This document shows, in pieces, positions 45,790 through 54,794 of a stretch of DNA of 64,000 bases. The stretch lies in contig NZ_JAQZAT010000007.1 of assembly GCF_028736925.1 (NCBI RefSeq), positions 1 through 64,000 of the forward strand, written 5' to 3'. The notes below the pieces were generated by a model. That model did no database searches, was not told where the DNA came from, and saw only the letters and a program-made list of their open reading frames with translations. The stretch comes from Flavivirga sp. 57AJ16. Its GTDB lineage: Bacteria > Bacteroidota > Bacteroidia > Flavobacteriales > Flavobacteriaceae. Every line of letters begins with the position of its first letter. The first letter of the stretch is position 1. The translations under genes were made by a program, and so were the position numbers.

Positions 45790-46416
45790 ATGAATACAGC
45801 AATCTATAAGGGCATTGAGTTTTTAATTGTTTTTATTCTATTACCTGTTAGTTTTGCTTTTACTTATTCTATAAAACTTAAAATGGGTATTGGTTTCATT
45901 GGATTTTTATACATCATTTATATTTTGTTGAGGGTTGAGAAGAAAAAGTTTAAAATCGCCCCGGGTCTAAAATGGCTTGTGTTCTGGAAGCAAACCATTT
46001 TAAAACTAGCTGTTATTGCCATGTTTACTATATTGTTTGTTGGGTTAACAGATAAAGAATCGCTTTTTGGCGTATTGCTCAATAAACCTAAATTATGGAT
46101 TTTTATATTGCTTATTTATAGTTTCTTTTCGGTGTATCCACAAGAGCTAATTTATAGAACTTTTTATTTTCAACGTTATAAAGGTTTATTTAAAAACGAT
46201 ACGCTGTTCATTTTTGTAAATGCTATTGTATTTTCTTTAGGGCATATATTTTTCAAAAATTATTTAGTGATTGCCCTCACTTTTTTAGGGGGCTTATTGT
46301 TTGCGACAACCTATAAAAATACACAATCTACACTCTTGGTATCTATAGAACATGCTATTTATGGTTGTTGGTTATTTACAGTGGGAATGGGAAGTATGCT
46401 TGGTTTTCCTACATAA
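45790..46416 (+). CDS. CPBP/Abi-type intramembrane metalloprotease-like protein
   Basis: A 208-residue protein with about six membrane segments. ATG 45790 is preferred over GTG 45784, which overlaps the Lrp stop. PQELIYRTFYFQRY corresponds to the EExxxR motif, but its first Glu is Gln. FSLGHIFFKN (HxxF) and SIEHAIYG give the two metal His positions. Loss of one Glu could reduce or abolish protease activity. It follows lrp closely and may share its transcript. Confidence 0.8.
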   Translation: MNTAIYKGIEFLIVFILLPVSFAFTYSIKLKMGIGFIGFLYIIYILLRVEKKKFKIAPGLKWLVFWKQTILKLAVIAMFTILFVGLTDKESLFGVLLNKPKLWIFILLIYSFFSVYPQELIYRTFYFQRYKGLFKNDTLFIFVNAIVFSLGHIFFKNYLVIALTFLGGLLFATTYKNTQSTLLVSIEHAIYGCWLFTVGMGSMLGFPT

Positions 46417-46514
46417 TTTCCAGAAGGCCTTACTAATTGTGCAAAAATACGACGCTTTTAAATCTTTTTCTTATTTTTGGCTAGCTATTTATTAACTACA
46501 ACCATACTAAAAAC

Positions 46515-47033
46515 ATGAAGAAATTTAGTTACATTATTTTGGGATTTATTATTGGAGCCGTATTAACGTATTATTTTTGCTCAATGGACATTGATGTGAA
46601 ATCAATGTCAACAAAATTTGAAATACCAGATGGTGTTATTGAAAGGGACAGAGCCCAAAACTTAAATAATAATTGGACTGAGTACAGAGAAGCAGCAGTA
46701 GATTCTGCAGCACAGCAACAAGGAAGAAAAAAAGATAATCGTTGGACTTCCTGGAAGTTAAAGGATATTGAAAATTATTTGGCTTACTCAAAAAATGAAG
46801 CCGAAAGATTAGGATACAATATGACTGGTATTCGTGTTTATTTAGGTGTTTATGGAGAAAATGCCGGATCAAGTAAAAAGAATTTAACGACCATGTTTAT
46901 AGTACCTACGGGTAAAAAATTACATGACACAGCTAGTATGCTTCCATCTAGTTTAAGAGGTGATGAAGAGGAAGATATTCCTACACCTCCTCTGAATAGA
47001 GGTGGTGGAGGCTCTGGTGGCTACCCTCAATAA
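46515..47033 (+). CDS. Membrane-anchored protein of unknown function with Gly-rich tail
   Basis: A 172-residue protein with one N-terminal membrane helix (about 4-22), probably a signal anchor. A conserved-looking soluble part follows, with WTSWKLKDIENYLAYSKNEA and GIRVYLGVYGENAG. The tail is a flexible PTPPLNRGGGGSGGYPQ. Family not recognised. It precedes two genes of a putative signalling unit at a 6-base gap and probably belongs to the same operon. Confidence 0.75.
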   Translation: MKKFSYIILGFIIGAVLTYYFCSMDIDVKSMSTKFEIPDGVIERDRAQNLNNNWTEYREAAVDSAAQQQGRKKDNRWTSWKLKDIENYLAYSKNEAERLGYNMTGIRVYLGVYGENAGSSKKNLTTMFIVPTGKKLHDTASMLPSSLRGDEEEDIPTPPLNRGGGGSGGYPQ

Positions 47034-47039
47034 TTTTTT

Positions 47040-47762
47040 GTGGAAGAATTTATAAAACAGAATTATTATACTCTTACAATTATAACAGAATCGTTAGCAG
47101 CTGTAACAGGTTTGTTGCTTTATAAAAAGTACAAATTTACAGCTGCTAAATATTTTATATATTTTTTAGTTTATTTAACCATTTGTGATTTTTTCAGTTT
47201 TTATACATGGTACGTTCACCCTGAAAAAATGTTTAGCTTTCTTATAGGAACTGTTTTTGAAAAGAACCATTGGTGGGCTACATCTTATTGGCAAATAGGC
47301 GCCATTTTATTTTTTTCTTTTTATTACCATGAAATTTTAAAAACTAAGAGGTCAAGGGCTATTGTTAAGTTTTTTGGGTATGCGTATTTCTTTTTTTCTA
47401 TCATCTACATTATTTTAAATTGGGATGCCTTTTTTTATAAGTTTTTCCCAATCTTGAGTATTCTTAGTGCTATCATCATATTACTGTGTACCGTATTTTA
47501 TTTTATTGAGATCTTGCAAAGTGATAAGGTATTAACATTTTATAGATCTATAAATTTCTATATCAGTTTCGCCATATTTATCTGGTGGTTAATTATTACG
47601 CCTTTAGATTTTTATGATGTTTATTTTGCTTATGAAGTAGGGAACCCTAATAGAGATTGGAATTTTATTTTTTTGCAATGGGAAATTTTCTTATTTGCTA
47701 ATATATTTATGTATTTAACTTTTACATTTGCTTTAATATGGTGCAAACCGGACAACAATTAG
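47040..47762 (+). CDS. Seven-helix integral membrane protein of unknown function
   Basis: A 240-residue, strongly hydrophobic protein with about seven membrane segments and many aromatic residues. It starts with GTG 47040. Its end overlaps the histidine kinase start by 25 bases, so the two are probably coupled. It could be a membrane sensor feeding the kinase; this is inferred from position alone. Confidence 0.75.
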   Translation: MEEFIKQNYYTLTIITESLAAVTGLLLYKKYKFTAAKYFIYFLVYLTICDFFSFYTWYVHPEKMFSFLIGTVFEKNHWWATSYWQIGAILFFSFYYHEILKTKRSRAIVKFFGYAYFFFSIIYIILNWDAFFYKFFPILSILSAIIILLCTVFYFIEILQSDKVLTFYRSINFYISFAIFIWWLIITPLDFYDVYFAYEVGNPNRDWNFIFLQWEIFLFANIFMYLTFTFALIWCKPDNN

Positions 47763-48538
47763 CAAGTACACCTGCTGAACGCTATTTATTGATTTATATG
47801 ATTGCCGTTTTAGTAGTTGTAACGTCATTGGTCATTATCTTTTTTGTTGTATTTCAAAAAAGAAAGAATAAATTGCTGTTGGATAAAATAAAGCAACAAC
47901 AGGCTTTTGAAGAAGAAATAGCACAAGCTCAAACCGAAATACAAGAACAAACCCTTAAGAATATAGGCTGGGAATTGCACGATAATGTTGGTCAATTATT
48001 ATCCTTTGCGAGTATGCAACTAAGTATTTTAAAAATGCAGGTAGCCGACGATATAAAGGATAAATTTAAGGATACTACCGAGGCCCTTAAAAATAGTTTG
48101 TCTGAAGTAAGAGCGCTTTCAAAAACATTGAATAACGAAGTTGTTTTAAATATTGGTTTTGAAAAATCTATCACAAATGAGTTAGACCGACTTAAAAAGA
48201 TGAAGTTCATTTCTGCCGAACTTAAGACAGTAGGTGAGAAAATAGAGTTTACAAACAGAAAACATGAGATCATTATTTTTAGGATAATACAGGAGTTTTT
48301 ATCTAATTCGGTAAAATATTCTGAGGCCGAAAATATAGCTATTACCATAGAATATCAAACAAAAAGCTTGATGATCATTGCGACAGATGATGGTAAGGGC
48401 TTTGATATGAATGGGATAGAAAAAGGTTCGGGGTTAATAAACATGAAGAGTAGGGCATTATTAATTAATGCAGAGTTTGAGCTGTTGTCCAAACCAAATG
48501 AAGGTGTACAATTACTATTGGATTATCCCATTTCCTAG
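47738..48538 (+). CDS. Sensor histidine kinase, HisKA_3/NarX-like
   Basis: The protein has 266 residues. One membrane segment (about 17-39) and a coiled coil (about 42-75) lead to the phospho-acceptor His81 in NIGWELHDNVGQLLSFASMQ. The ATPase domain has FRIIQEFLSNSVKYSEA (N-box) and ATDDGKGFD plus GSGLINMKSRA (G-boxes). Such kinases phosphorylate LuxR-type response regulators, but none is adjacent. The large 5' overlap with the membrane protein suggests a common signalling unit. Confidence 0.92.
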   Translation: MVQTGQQLASTPAERYLLIYMIAVLVVVTSLVIIFFVVFQKRKNKLLLDKIKQQQAFEEEIAQAQTEIQEQTLKNIGWELHDNVGQLLSFASMQLSILKMQVADDIKDKFKDTTEALKNSLSEVRALSKTLNNEVVLNIGFEKSITNELDRLKKMKFISAELKTVGEKIEFTNRKHEIIIFRIIQEFLSNSVKYSEAENIAITIEYQTKSLMIIATDDGKGFDMNGIEKGSGLINMKSRALLINAEFELLSKPNEGVQLLLDYPIS

Positions 48539-48588
48539 TGGATCTAAAGAATTCCTCGAGGGATAGTCGGTTTCAAGAATTTTTTTAT

Positions 48589-49968
48589 TTAAGAGAAATA
48601 TTTAAACATTTTTTTTAAGAGTCCCAATTTCCCTTTATAGGGTGCATATCTCACACTTGGATCGAGCCAATTTCCTCGTTTGGATATGGCTTTATGGTGT
48701 GAAAATGTATTGAAACCCGTTTTTCCATGATAAGCTCCCATGCCACTGGCTCCAACACCTCCAAAAGGCAATCTGTGATTTCCAAAATGGATCAATAAAT
48801 CATTTACTACACCGCCACCAAAATTGTATTTTTTTATAGTTTGTTCAACAAAAGTGTTATTTTTTGAAAACACATAGAGCGCCAAAGGTTTATTGCCATT
48901 CCAAATAATATGTTCAATATCCTGCTCGGTATCATAAGTTAGAATAGGTAAAACAGGACCAAAAATTTCATCACGCATTATTTTACTATCTAAATGGGGG
49001 GTGTCAATTAGTGTGGGAGCTATGTAACAATTTTCTACATCAACATGACCACCAAAAATGACTTGGGAACCTGCTAGCATATCTGCGATTCGTTGCACAT
49101 TTTTCTTATTGATAATTCTAGGTAAATCGCTAGAATCTTTTGGATTATCACCATATCTTTTAACAATTTCGATTTTTAAAGCATCAATGAAAACATCTTT
49201 AATATTAGATTTTATAATGATGTAATCGGCAGCAATACATGTTTGGCCAGCGTTTAAAAACTTCCCCCAGGATATGCGTCGAGCAGCCAGTTTTAAATTA
49301 GCCGTGTCATCAATAATACAGGGCGATTTTCCGCCTAATTCTAAAGTAACAGGTGTTAAATGCTTAGCGGCAGCACGTGCCACAATTTTTCCAACAGGAA
49401 CACTCCCCGTAAAGAATATATAATCCCATTTTTGGGCTAATAGTTCTGTAGCAATTTCTACACCACCTTCAATGGTTGTTGCAACAGCTTCAGGAAATGT
49501 CCTTTGAACGATATCTGCGATGCGCTGTGATGTGTGCTTAGTGAGCTCGCTGGGTTTTAAAATAACCGTATTTCCGGCTGCGATGGCCATGATTAAAGGC
49601 TCTATTGCTAATAGAAAAGGATAGTTCCAAGGGGCGATAATTAATATGTTTCCGTAAGGTTCTTTATAGATATAGTCTCGAACAGGAAATGTTAATATCG
49701 ATGATCTTACTCGTTTTGGTCTTGCCCACTTTTTAAGGTTTTTAATGGCCAAGTTCAACTCGGACATAACTAATCCAAATTCGCTAATAAAAGTTTCGAA
49801 TTCCGGTTTTTTAAAATCCTTTTTTAAAGCATCGTAAATAGCATGTTCACTAGCAATTATTTCTTTTTTTAACGCCTTTAAAAGTGATAGTCTATAAGGG
49901 ACATCTTTCATTTTTTGGGACTTGAAAAAATCCCTTTGTCTTGAAAGTATTATGGGTATGGTATCCAA
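48589..49968 (-). CDS. Aldehyde dehydrogenase (class 3 type)
   Basis: A 459-residue NAD(P)-dependent aldehyde dehydrogenase. FTGSVPVGKIVARAA binds the cofactor, LELGGKSP holds the catalytic Glu and NAGQTCIAADY the catalytic Cys. A C-terminal hydrophobic/basic tail (KLGLLKKMFKYFS) resembles the membrane-associated tails of fatty-aldehyde dehydrogenases. The short length without N-terminal extension fits the ALDH3 group. A short repeat (48541-48588) separates it from the kinase. Confidence 0.94.
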   Translation of the reverse strand: MDTIPIILSRQRDFFKSQKMKDVPYRLSLLKALKKEIIASEHAIYDALKKDFKKPEFETFISEFGLVMSELNLAIKNLKKWARPKRVRSSILTFPVRDYIYKEPYGNILIIAPWNYPFLLAIEPLIMAIAAGNTVILKPSELTKHTSQRIADIVQRTFPEAVATTIEGGVEIATELLAQKWDYIFFTGSVPVGKIVARAAAKHLTPVTLELGGKSPCIIDDTANLKLAARRISWGKFLNAGQTCIAADYIIIKSNIKDVFIDALKIEIVKRYGDNPKDSSDLPRIINKKNVQRIADMLAGSQVIFGGHVDVENCYIAPTLIDTPHLDSKIMRDEIFGPVLPILTYDTEQDIEHIIWNGNKPLALYVFSKNNTFVEQTIKKYNFGGGVVNDLLIHFGNHRLPFGGVGASGMGAYHGKTGFNTFSHHKAISKRGNWLDPSVRYAPYKGKLGLLKKMFKYFS

Positions 49969-49996
49969 AAGTGTTTTTTATAAAGATATTCAAATT

Positions 49997-50100
49997 ATAC
50001 CAATAAAGAAATCGAAGATTCATGAACTTCTATTTTTAAAATGAAAGATAGATAGTGAACTAATCGAATTATTTGGCTTATTTTATTTGTTAATTGGTAT
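49997..50100 (-). repeat. Family B' element, short copy
   Basis: A 104-bp non-coding element begins ATACCAAT and ends ATTGGTAT. On the minus strand it contains AGTTCATGAATCTTCGATT, the B' core word. It lies between an RluA-type gene and the aldehyde dehydrogenase. Confidence 0.75.
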
Positions 50101-50120
50101 TATTTAAAGTTTAATTGGTT

Positions 50121-50819
50121 TTATGGGGAACAAGCATCCCAAATGGCGTCTTTTGGCAATGGCGCAGAAATGTTTATCAGCTCTTTTTTAACGGGATGGA
50201 TAAACTCAATATATCTAGCATGTAAATGAATACTAGCATCTTTATTACTTCTATCGAAACCATATTTTAGATCGCCCTTAATGGGGCATCCTATGTTGGA
50301 TAATTGAGATCGTATTTGATGGTGCCTGCCTGTTTCTAAATTAATTTCAAGCAAATAATAGTTGTCTAACGTTTTTAACGATTTATAGTGAAGAACAGCT
50401 TTTTTACTGTCTTTAACCTCTTTTGTATACGCAGTGGATTTATTGTTTTTAGGATTTTTTTTTAGCCAATTTATTAAAGTTCCTTCAGGTTTAGAAGGCG
50501 TGTTTTTTACTATGGCCCAGTATGTTTTTTTTATATCCTTTGAAAGAAATAGTTTATTAAGTCTGGGTAATGCTTTACTTGTTTTTGCAAAAATAACAAG
50601 ACCTGTAGTAGGCCTGTCTAAGCGATGAACAACCCCTAAATATACATTGCCAGGTTTGTTGTACTTCTCTTTAATATATCCTTTTACGACATCGCTTAAG
50701 GGCCTGTCTCCTGTTTTATCGCCTTGCACAATATCTCCCGCCCGTTTGTTAACGATAATAATGTGATTGTCTTCATAAAGAACTTGTAGATTGGATTTAT
50801 TGGAGACAATTTTAGACAT
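50121..50819 (-). CDS. RluA-family pseudouridine synthase
   Basis: A 232-residue protein. The catalytic Asp is in GVVHRLDRPTTGLVIFAKT and the C-terminal signature is ETGRHHQIRSQL. No S4 RNA-binding domain is present at the N-terminus. The target (23S rRNA or tRNA uridine) cannot be assigned. The gene lies downstream of panB on the same strand, but a heptamer array of 15 units stands in the gap. Confidence 0.93.
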   Translation of the reverse strand: MSKIVSNKSNLQVLYEDNHIIIVNKRAGDIVQGDKTGDRPLSDVVKGYIKEKYNKPGNVYLGVVHRLDRPTTGLVIFAKTSKALPRLNKLFLSKDIKKTYWAIVKNTPSKPEGTLINWLKKNPKNNKSTAYTKEVKDSKKAVLHYKSLKTLDNYYLLEINLETGRHHQIRSQLSNIGCPIKGDLKYGFDRSNKDASIHLHARYIEFIHPVKKELINISAPLPKDAIWDACSP

Positions 50820-50890
50820 GTTGGATTTTTAGGGTTGATTTAAATTTTAAAATCATTTTTTTAATCACTAATACACAAATAATTTAATTT

Positions 50891-50995
<105 letters not shown>

Positions 50996-51000
50996 TAAAA

Positions 51001-51819
51001 TTAATACTGTTCACTATCATTTGGAAAATCAAGGCTTTTTACATCATCAACATATTGAGAGATCGCATTGGTCATATCTTCATATAAATTCATATAACGG
51101 CGTAAAAAACGAGGGTTAAATTCGTGGGTCATTCCTAGCATATCATGCAATACCAGTACTTGGCCGTCAACACCATTTCCTGCACCAATACCTATAATAG
51201 GTATAGTTACACTTTCTGCGACTTGTTTAGCAAGTTTGGCAGGTATTTTTTCAAGTACAATAGCAAAACACCCAATGCGCTCTAGCATTTTGGCATCTTC
51301 AATAAGGCGCAGGGCTTCTTCTTCTTCTTTAGCTCTTACCGTGTAAGTACCAAACTTATATATAGACTGCGGTGTTAAGCCTAAATGTCCCATAACTGGG
51401 ATACCAGCATTCAATATGCGTTTAATAGAGTCTTTTATTTCTTTGCCTCCTTCTAATTTAACCGAATGTGCACCACTTTCTTTCATAATTCTAATAGCAG
51501 ACCGCAAGGCTTCTTTGGGATCGCTTTGATAGCTGCCAAATGGTAAATCCACAACTACTAAAGCACGGTATACGGCACGAATTACAGAAGATGCATGGTA
51601 AATCATTTGATCTAAAGTAATTGGCAATGTGGTTTCATGTCCGGCCATGACATTACTTGCAGAATCACCAACAAGTATCACATCGATACCAGCACCATCA
51701 ACAATTTTTGCCATTGTATAATCGTAAGCAGTTAACATCGATATTTTTTCACCATTGGCTTTCATGTCAACCAATGTTTTTACTGTGACGCGCTTGTACT
51801 CTGTTTTAGCTACAGACAT
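51001..51819 (-). CDS. panB: 3-methyl-2-oxobutanoate hydroxymethyltransferase PanB
   Basis: The protein has 272 residues. KMLTAYD-type start ([20 protein letters not shown]), [29 protein letters not shown] and VKLEGG contain the metal- and substrate-binding Asp, His and Glu residues of PanB. It transfers a hydroxymethyl group to 2-oxoisovalerate in pantothenate synthesis. The heptamer array starts 6 bases after its stop codon. Confidence 0.97.
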   Translation of the reverse strand: MSVAKTEYKRVTVKTLVDMKANGEKISMLTAYDYTMAKIVDGAGIDVILVGDSASNVMAGHETTLPITLDQMIYHASSVIRAVYRALVVVDLPFGSYQSDPKEALRSAIRIMKESGAHSVKLEGGKEIKDSIKRILNAGIPVMGHLGLTPQSIYKFGTYTVRAKEEEEALRLIEDAKMLERIGCFAIVLEKIPAKLAKQVAESVTIPIIGIGAGNGVDGQVLVLHDMLGMTHEFNPRFLRRYMNLYEDMTNAISQYVDDVKSLDFPNDSEQY

Positions 51820-51862
51820 AATTTTTCTGATTTTTTAAATAGTACGTAAAAGTAATGAATTA

Positions 51863-52011
51863 TACCAGTTTTGTTATAAAATGCGATATAAATAATTTGA
51901 ATGAGTGTTTACTGGTTCAAAGCATAAAAATCAATCATAGTCATAGATACGATTGATTTTATGATGCATAAAAGTGAATAACAAACGAGTTATATGTTGC
52001 ATTATATGGTA
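51863..52011. repeat. Family A MITE-like element (intergenic copy)
   Basis: It starts TACCAGTTTTGTTATAAAAT and contains GCGATATAAATAATTTGAAT and ATGTTGCATTATATGGTA. It matches the insert at 39252-39411 through most of its length; the right end is a little shorter. The rest of 51820-52160 shows no gene. Confidence 0.8.
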
Positions 52012-52160
52012 TATGTTAAACTTTTCTTTAAGATGTGCCATCATTGCATAGGTTGTCCTACATTTATAGGTATTTAACTTTGAATAGCACATAAAAACCA
52101 TTTCTTTTTACTTATGCTCGATTTCAAAGTTAAATTGGTATTAATTAAAATTCACATCCT

Positions 52161-52619
52161 ATGGTTCGAACAATATTCTATTTATTCGTTTTAATGACAT
52201 CTGTTATATATGCTCAAAAAGATGAGCAAGCTCAAGTAAAAGTTGCAGTAAATACATTTTTTGAAGGATTTCATAAAAAAGATACAGCTCTTATGACATC
52301 TGTTATGATGGATAAGATACTCATGCAAACTGCTTATAGAAATAAGGAAGGAAAGGATATTTTGGTTACGGATGATTCTGAAAAATTTATAAAAGCCATT
52401 GCAAACAGGCCAGATGACCAAAAATGGGACGAGCGTTTATTGGATTACAGCATTCAGGTGGACGGCAATATGGCAAATGTATGGACGCCTTACGAGTTTT
52501 GGTTTAATGGCACATTTAGTCACTGTGGTGTTAATTCGTTTCAGTTATTTAAAGATGGTGATCAGTGGAAAATCATTTACTTGATCGATACTCGGAGGAA
52601 ATCTACTTGTGGGGAATAG
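52161..52619 (+). CDS. Exported NTF2-like (SnoaL/DUF4440-type) protein
   Basis: A 152-residue protein with a signal peptide (about 1-18, ending SVIYAQ). The mature part (QVKVAVNTFFEGFHKKDTAL) and the later W-T-P-Y-E-F strands, with GVNSFQLFKDGDQWKIIYLI and DTRR, match the NTF2-like cone fold. Members bind or transform small molecules; no catalytic residues stand out. It appears monocistronic. Confidence 0.85.
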   Translation: MVRTIFYLFVLMTSVIYAQKDEQAQVKVAVNTFFEGFHKKDTALMTSVMMDKILMQTAYRNKEGKDILVTDDSEKFIKAIANRPDDQKWDERLLDYSIQVDGNMANVWTPYEFWFNGTFSHCGVNSFQLFKDGDQWKIIYLIDTRRKSTCGE

Positions 52620-52782
52620 GTTTTTTGTTTAGTTGTTTAATCGTTTAACCGTTTAACCGTTTAATTGTTGAGTTGCCAAGGCGCAAAGAGGTTAAAGAAT
52701 GAAGTTGAAATTGAAGCTGAATACTGCCAACTTAATACTGTTAACTGAACACTGCCTACTGAAATATGTTTCTCGCGAAGAC

Positions 52783-52928
52783 GCAAAGGCGCTAAGAGCA
52801 TTATGGTTATACGGTGCGAACTGCTTACTGCCACTGAACACTGTATACTAAAATATCACGCTAAGCTGCAAAGGCGCTAAGAGCATTATGGTTATATGGT
52901 GCGAACTGCTTACTGCCACTGAATACTG
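52783..52928. repeat. Pair of 61-bp direct repeats between the NTF2-like gene and sdaA
   Basis: Positions 52783-52843 and 52868-52928 are near-identical (two differences seen). Both begin GCAAAGGCGCTAAGAGCATT and contain GTGCGAACTGCTTACTGCCA. The region 52640-52940 is built of ACTGAACACTGCC-like words and GCGAAGACGCAAAGGCGC words, with no gene. Confidence 0.9.
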
Positions 52929-52940
52929 CTTGCCTTTTAT

Positions 52941-54362
52941 CTAGCAATCTGTTAGATTTACTCCAACAGCTAAGCCTCCTTCAGAAGTTTCTTTATATTT
53001 TGTATGCATATCTTTTGCAGTTTCCCACATGGTGGACACTACTTTATCCAGTGGCACCTTTACATTTTTAGGATCTGTATTTAAAGCCATTTCAGCAGCG
53101 TTTATGGCTTTAATGGCCCCCATGGCATTACGCTCTATACATGGTATTTGTACCAGGCCTCCAATAGGGTCGCACGTTAATCCTAAATGATGCTCCATAG
53201 CTATTTCTGCAGCAATCAGTACTTGTTCCGGAGTGCCTCCTAAAAGTTCACATAGCGCACCAGAGGCCATCGCTGATGATACACCTATTTCTGCTTGACA
53301 GCCTCCCATGGCTGCACTAATGGTTGCCCCTTTTTTAAAGATACTACCAATTTCGCCTGCAACTAATAAAAAACGCTTAATATCTTCAAAATTAGCATCG
53401 TGATTTTCAATCACTAAATAATATAATAAAACGGCAGGAATAACGCCAGCACTTCCGTTAGTAGGAGCAGTAACAACTCTGCCCAAAGAAGCATTGACTT
53501 CATTTACAGCAAGCGCAAAACAACTCACCCATTTTAAGATCTGTCGAAATTTAACTTCCGTATCCCTTATGGCATAAACCCATTCAACAGGGTTTGTATA
53601 AGCAATATCACCTTTTAAATTTTGGTGCATATCAAAAGCACGACGTCTTACATTTAGTCCTCCAGGAAGATTACCTTCTGTATGGCAACCAATATATATG
53701 CATTCGAGCATGGTATCCCAAATGCGTTTTAGTTCTTTATCTATTTCTTTTTCCGAACGAAGCGACTTTTCATTTTCTAAAACAACTTCAGAGATCGATT
53801 TGCCCAAAGTTTTGCAAAATTGTAAAAGTTCTGTGCCTTTATCAATATGGTAGGGAAAAGAACGTTTAATTTCAAAATTTTTCTTAGAATTTTCAAGAGT
53901 TTCCTTAACTACAAAACCACCACCGATAGAATAAAAAGTAGATTTTGCATTTTTTCCATTTATGGTAGCTGTAAAGGTTAATCCGTTTGCATGAAATGGC
54001 AAAAAATCCCTATTGAACACAATATCGGTATCAGTATTAAAAGTGATGGGCTTTTCGTTGTTAAAGCTTAAGGTTTTGCTTTTTTTGATTTCAGAAATAA
54101 CAGAGGCAATATTTTCTATAGGCATAGTTTCCGGATCAGCACCATTTAACCCAAGCATGACAGCATAATCTGTTGCATGGCCTTTACCTGTTAATGATAA
54201 GGAACCATAGAGATCTACAGATATTTTTTCAACGGTATCAAAAGTATCGTTATCTTTTAGTTCTTTAATCCATCTTTCTGCAGCCCTCCAAGGTCCTAGG
54301 GTATGCGAACTCGATGGTCCAATACCAATCTTTAACATATCAAAAACAGAAATACATTCCAT
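52941..54362 (-). CDS. sdaA: L-serine ammonia-lyase (iron-sulfur type)
   Basis: A single-chain L-serine dehydratase of 473 residues. The N-terminal beta domain starts [20 protein letters not shown], and the alpha domain carries [17 protein letters not shown] and [16 protein letters not shown]. Cysteines in [14 protein letters not shown] and VQIPCIER are the 4Fe-4S ligands. It converts L-serine to pyruvate and ammonia. It is divergent from dnaK across a ~430-base gap. Confidence 0.96.
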   Translation of the reverse strand: MECISVFDMLKIGIGPSSSHTLGPWRAAERWIKELKDNDTFDTVEKISVDLYGSLSLTGKGHATDYAVMLGLNGADPETMPIENIASVISEIKKSKTLSFNNEKPITFNTDTDIVFNRDFLPFHANGLTFTATINGKNAKSTFYSIGGGFVVKETLENSKKNFEIKRSFPYHIDKGTELLQFCKTLGKSISEVVLENEKSLRSEKEIDKELKRIWDTMLECIYIGCHTEGNLPGGLNVRRRAFDMHQNLKGDIAYTNPVEWVYAIRDTEVKFRQILKWVSCFALAVNEVNASLGRVVTAPTNGSAGVIPAVLLYYLVIENHDANFEDIKRFLLVAGEIGSIFKKGATISAAMGGCQAEIGVSSAMASGALCELLGGTPEQVLIAAEIAMEHHLGLTCDPIGGLVQIPCIERNAMGAIKAINAAEMALNTDPKNVKVPLDKVVSTMWETAKDMHTKYKETSEGGLAVGVNLTDC

Positions 54363-54693
54363 GCCCCTATATCGTTTTAGTAGTGCAAATATAAATTGTT
54401 TTACCTTGCTGTCCGATTAAAATTATCGAATATATTTTGAAGTCTTTCTATAGCCATAATTAGTAAGAAATCTACGGTTAGATGTCTTAACTTTTAATGT
54501 GAAAATGACATATTATATGACTGTTTAAATGATTCATGTTTTTTAAAGAAAATCATATTTATAAGTATTTTTAGCTTGTCAGTTAGTTACGATCAAATCT
54601 TTGTTCTAATAACAAAGGGGCTTATGTGCTTAGTTGGTTATTGATTTGTTTTGCTCCATCTAAGTCTATTCTTTAAAATATATGAGTTATAAA
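54363..54693. other. Long intergenic region between sdaA and the dnaK promoter
   Basis: No coding frame is convincing on either strand. It should contain the sdaA promoter on the minus strand, but no clear TAnnTTTG box is obvious. Confidence 0.5.
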
Positions 54694-54734
54694 TGACAGC
54701 TTGTCAGTATTTCTCAAATGGCATAATGATTGAC
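54694..54734 (+). promoter_or_regulatory. Putative heat-shock regulatory site and sigma-54-like promoter of dnaK
   Basis: TGACAGCTTGTCA (54694-54706) is a perfect inverted repeat of TGACA. Thirteen bases downstream stands TGGCATAATGATTGAC (54719-54734), which has the TGGCA-N6-TTG spacing of a sigma-54 promoter, with GA where GC is usual. The dnaK ATG lies 60 bases further. Confidence 0.45.
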
Positions 54735-54794
54735 TATTACAAGTCGAGTTTAAAAATGAACATTGAACATAAATAAAAGTATAAATAAAATATT

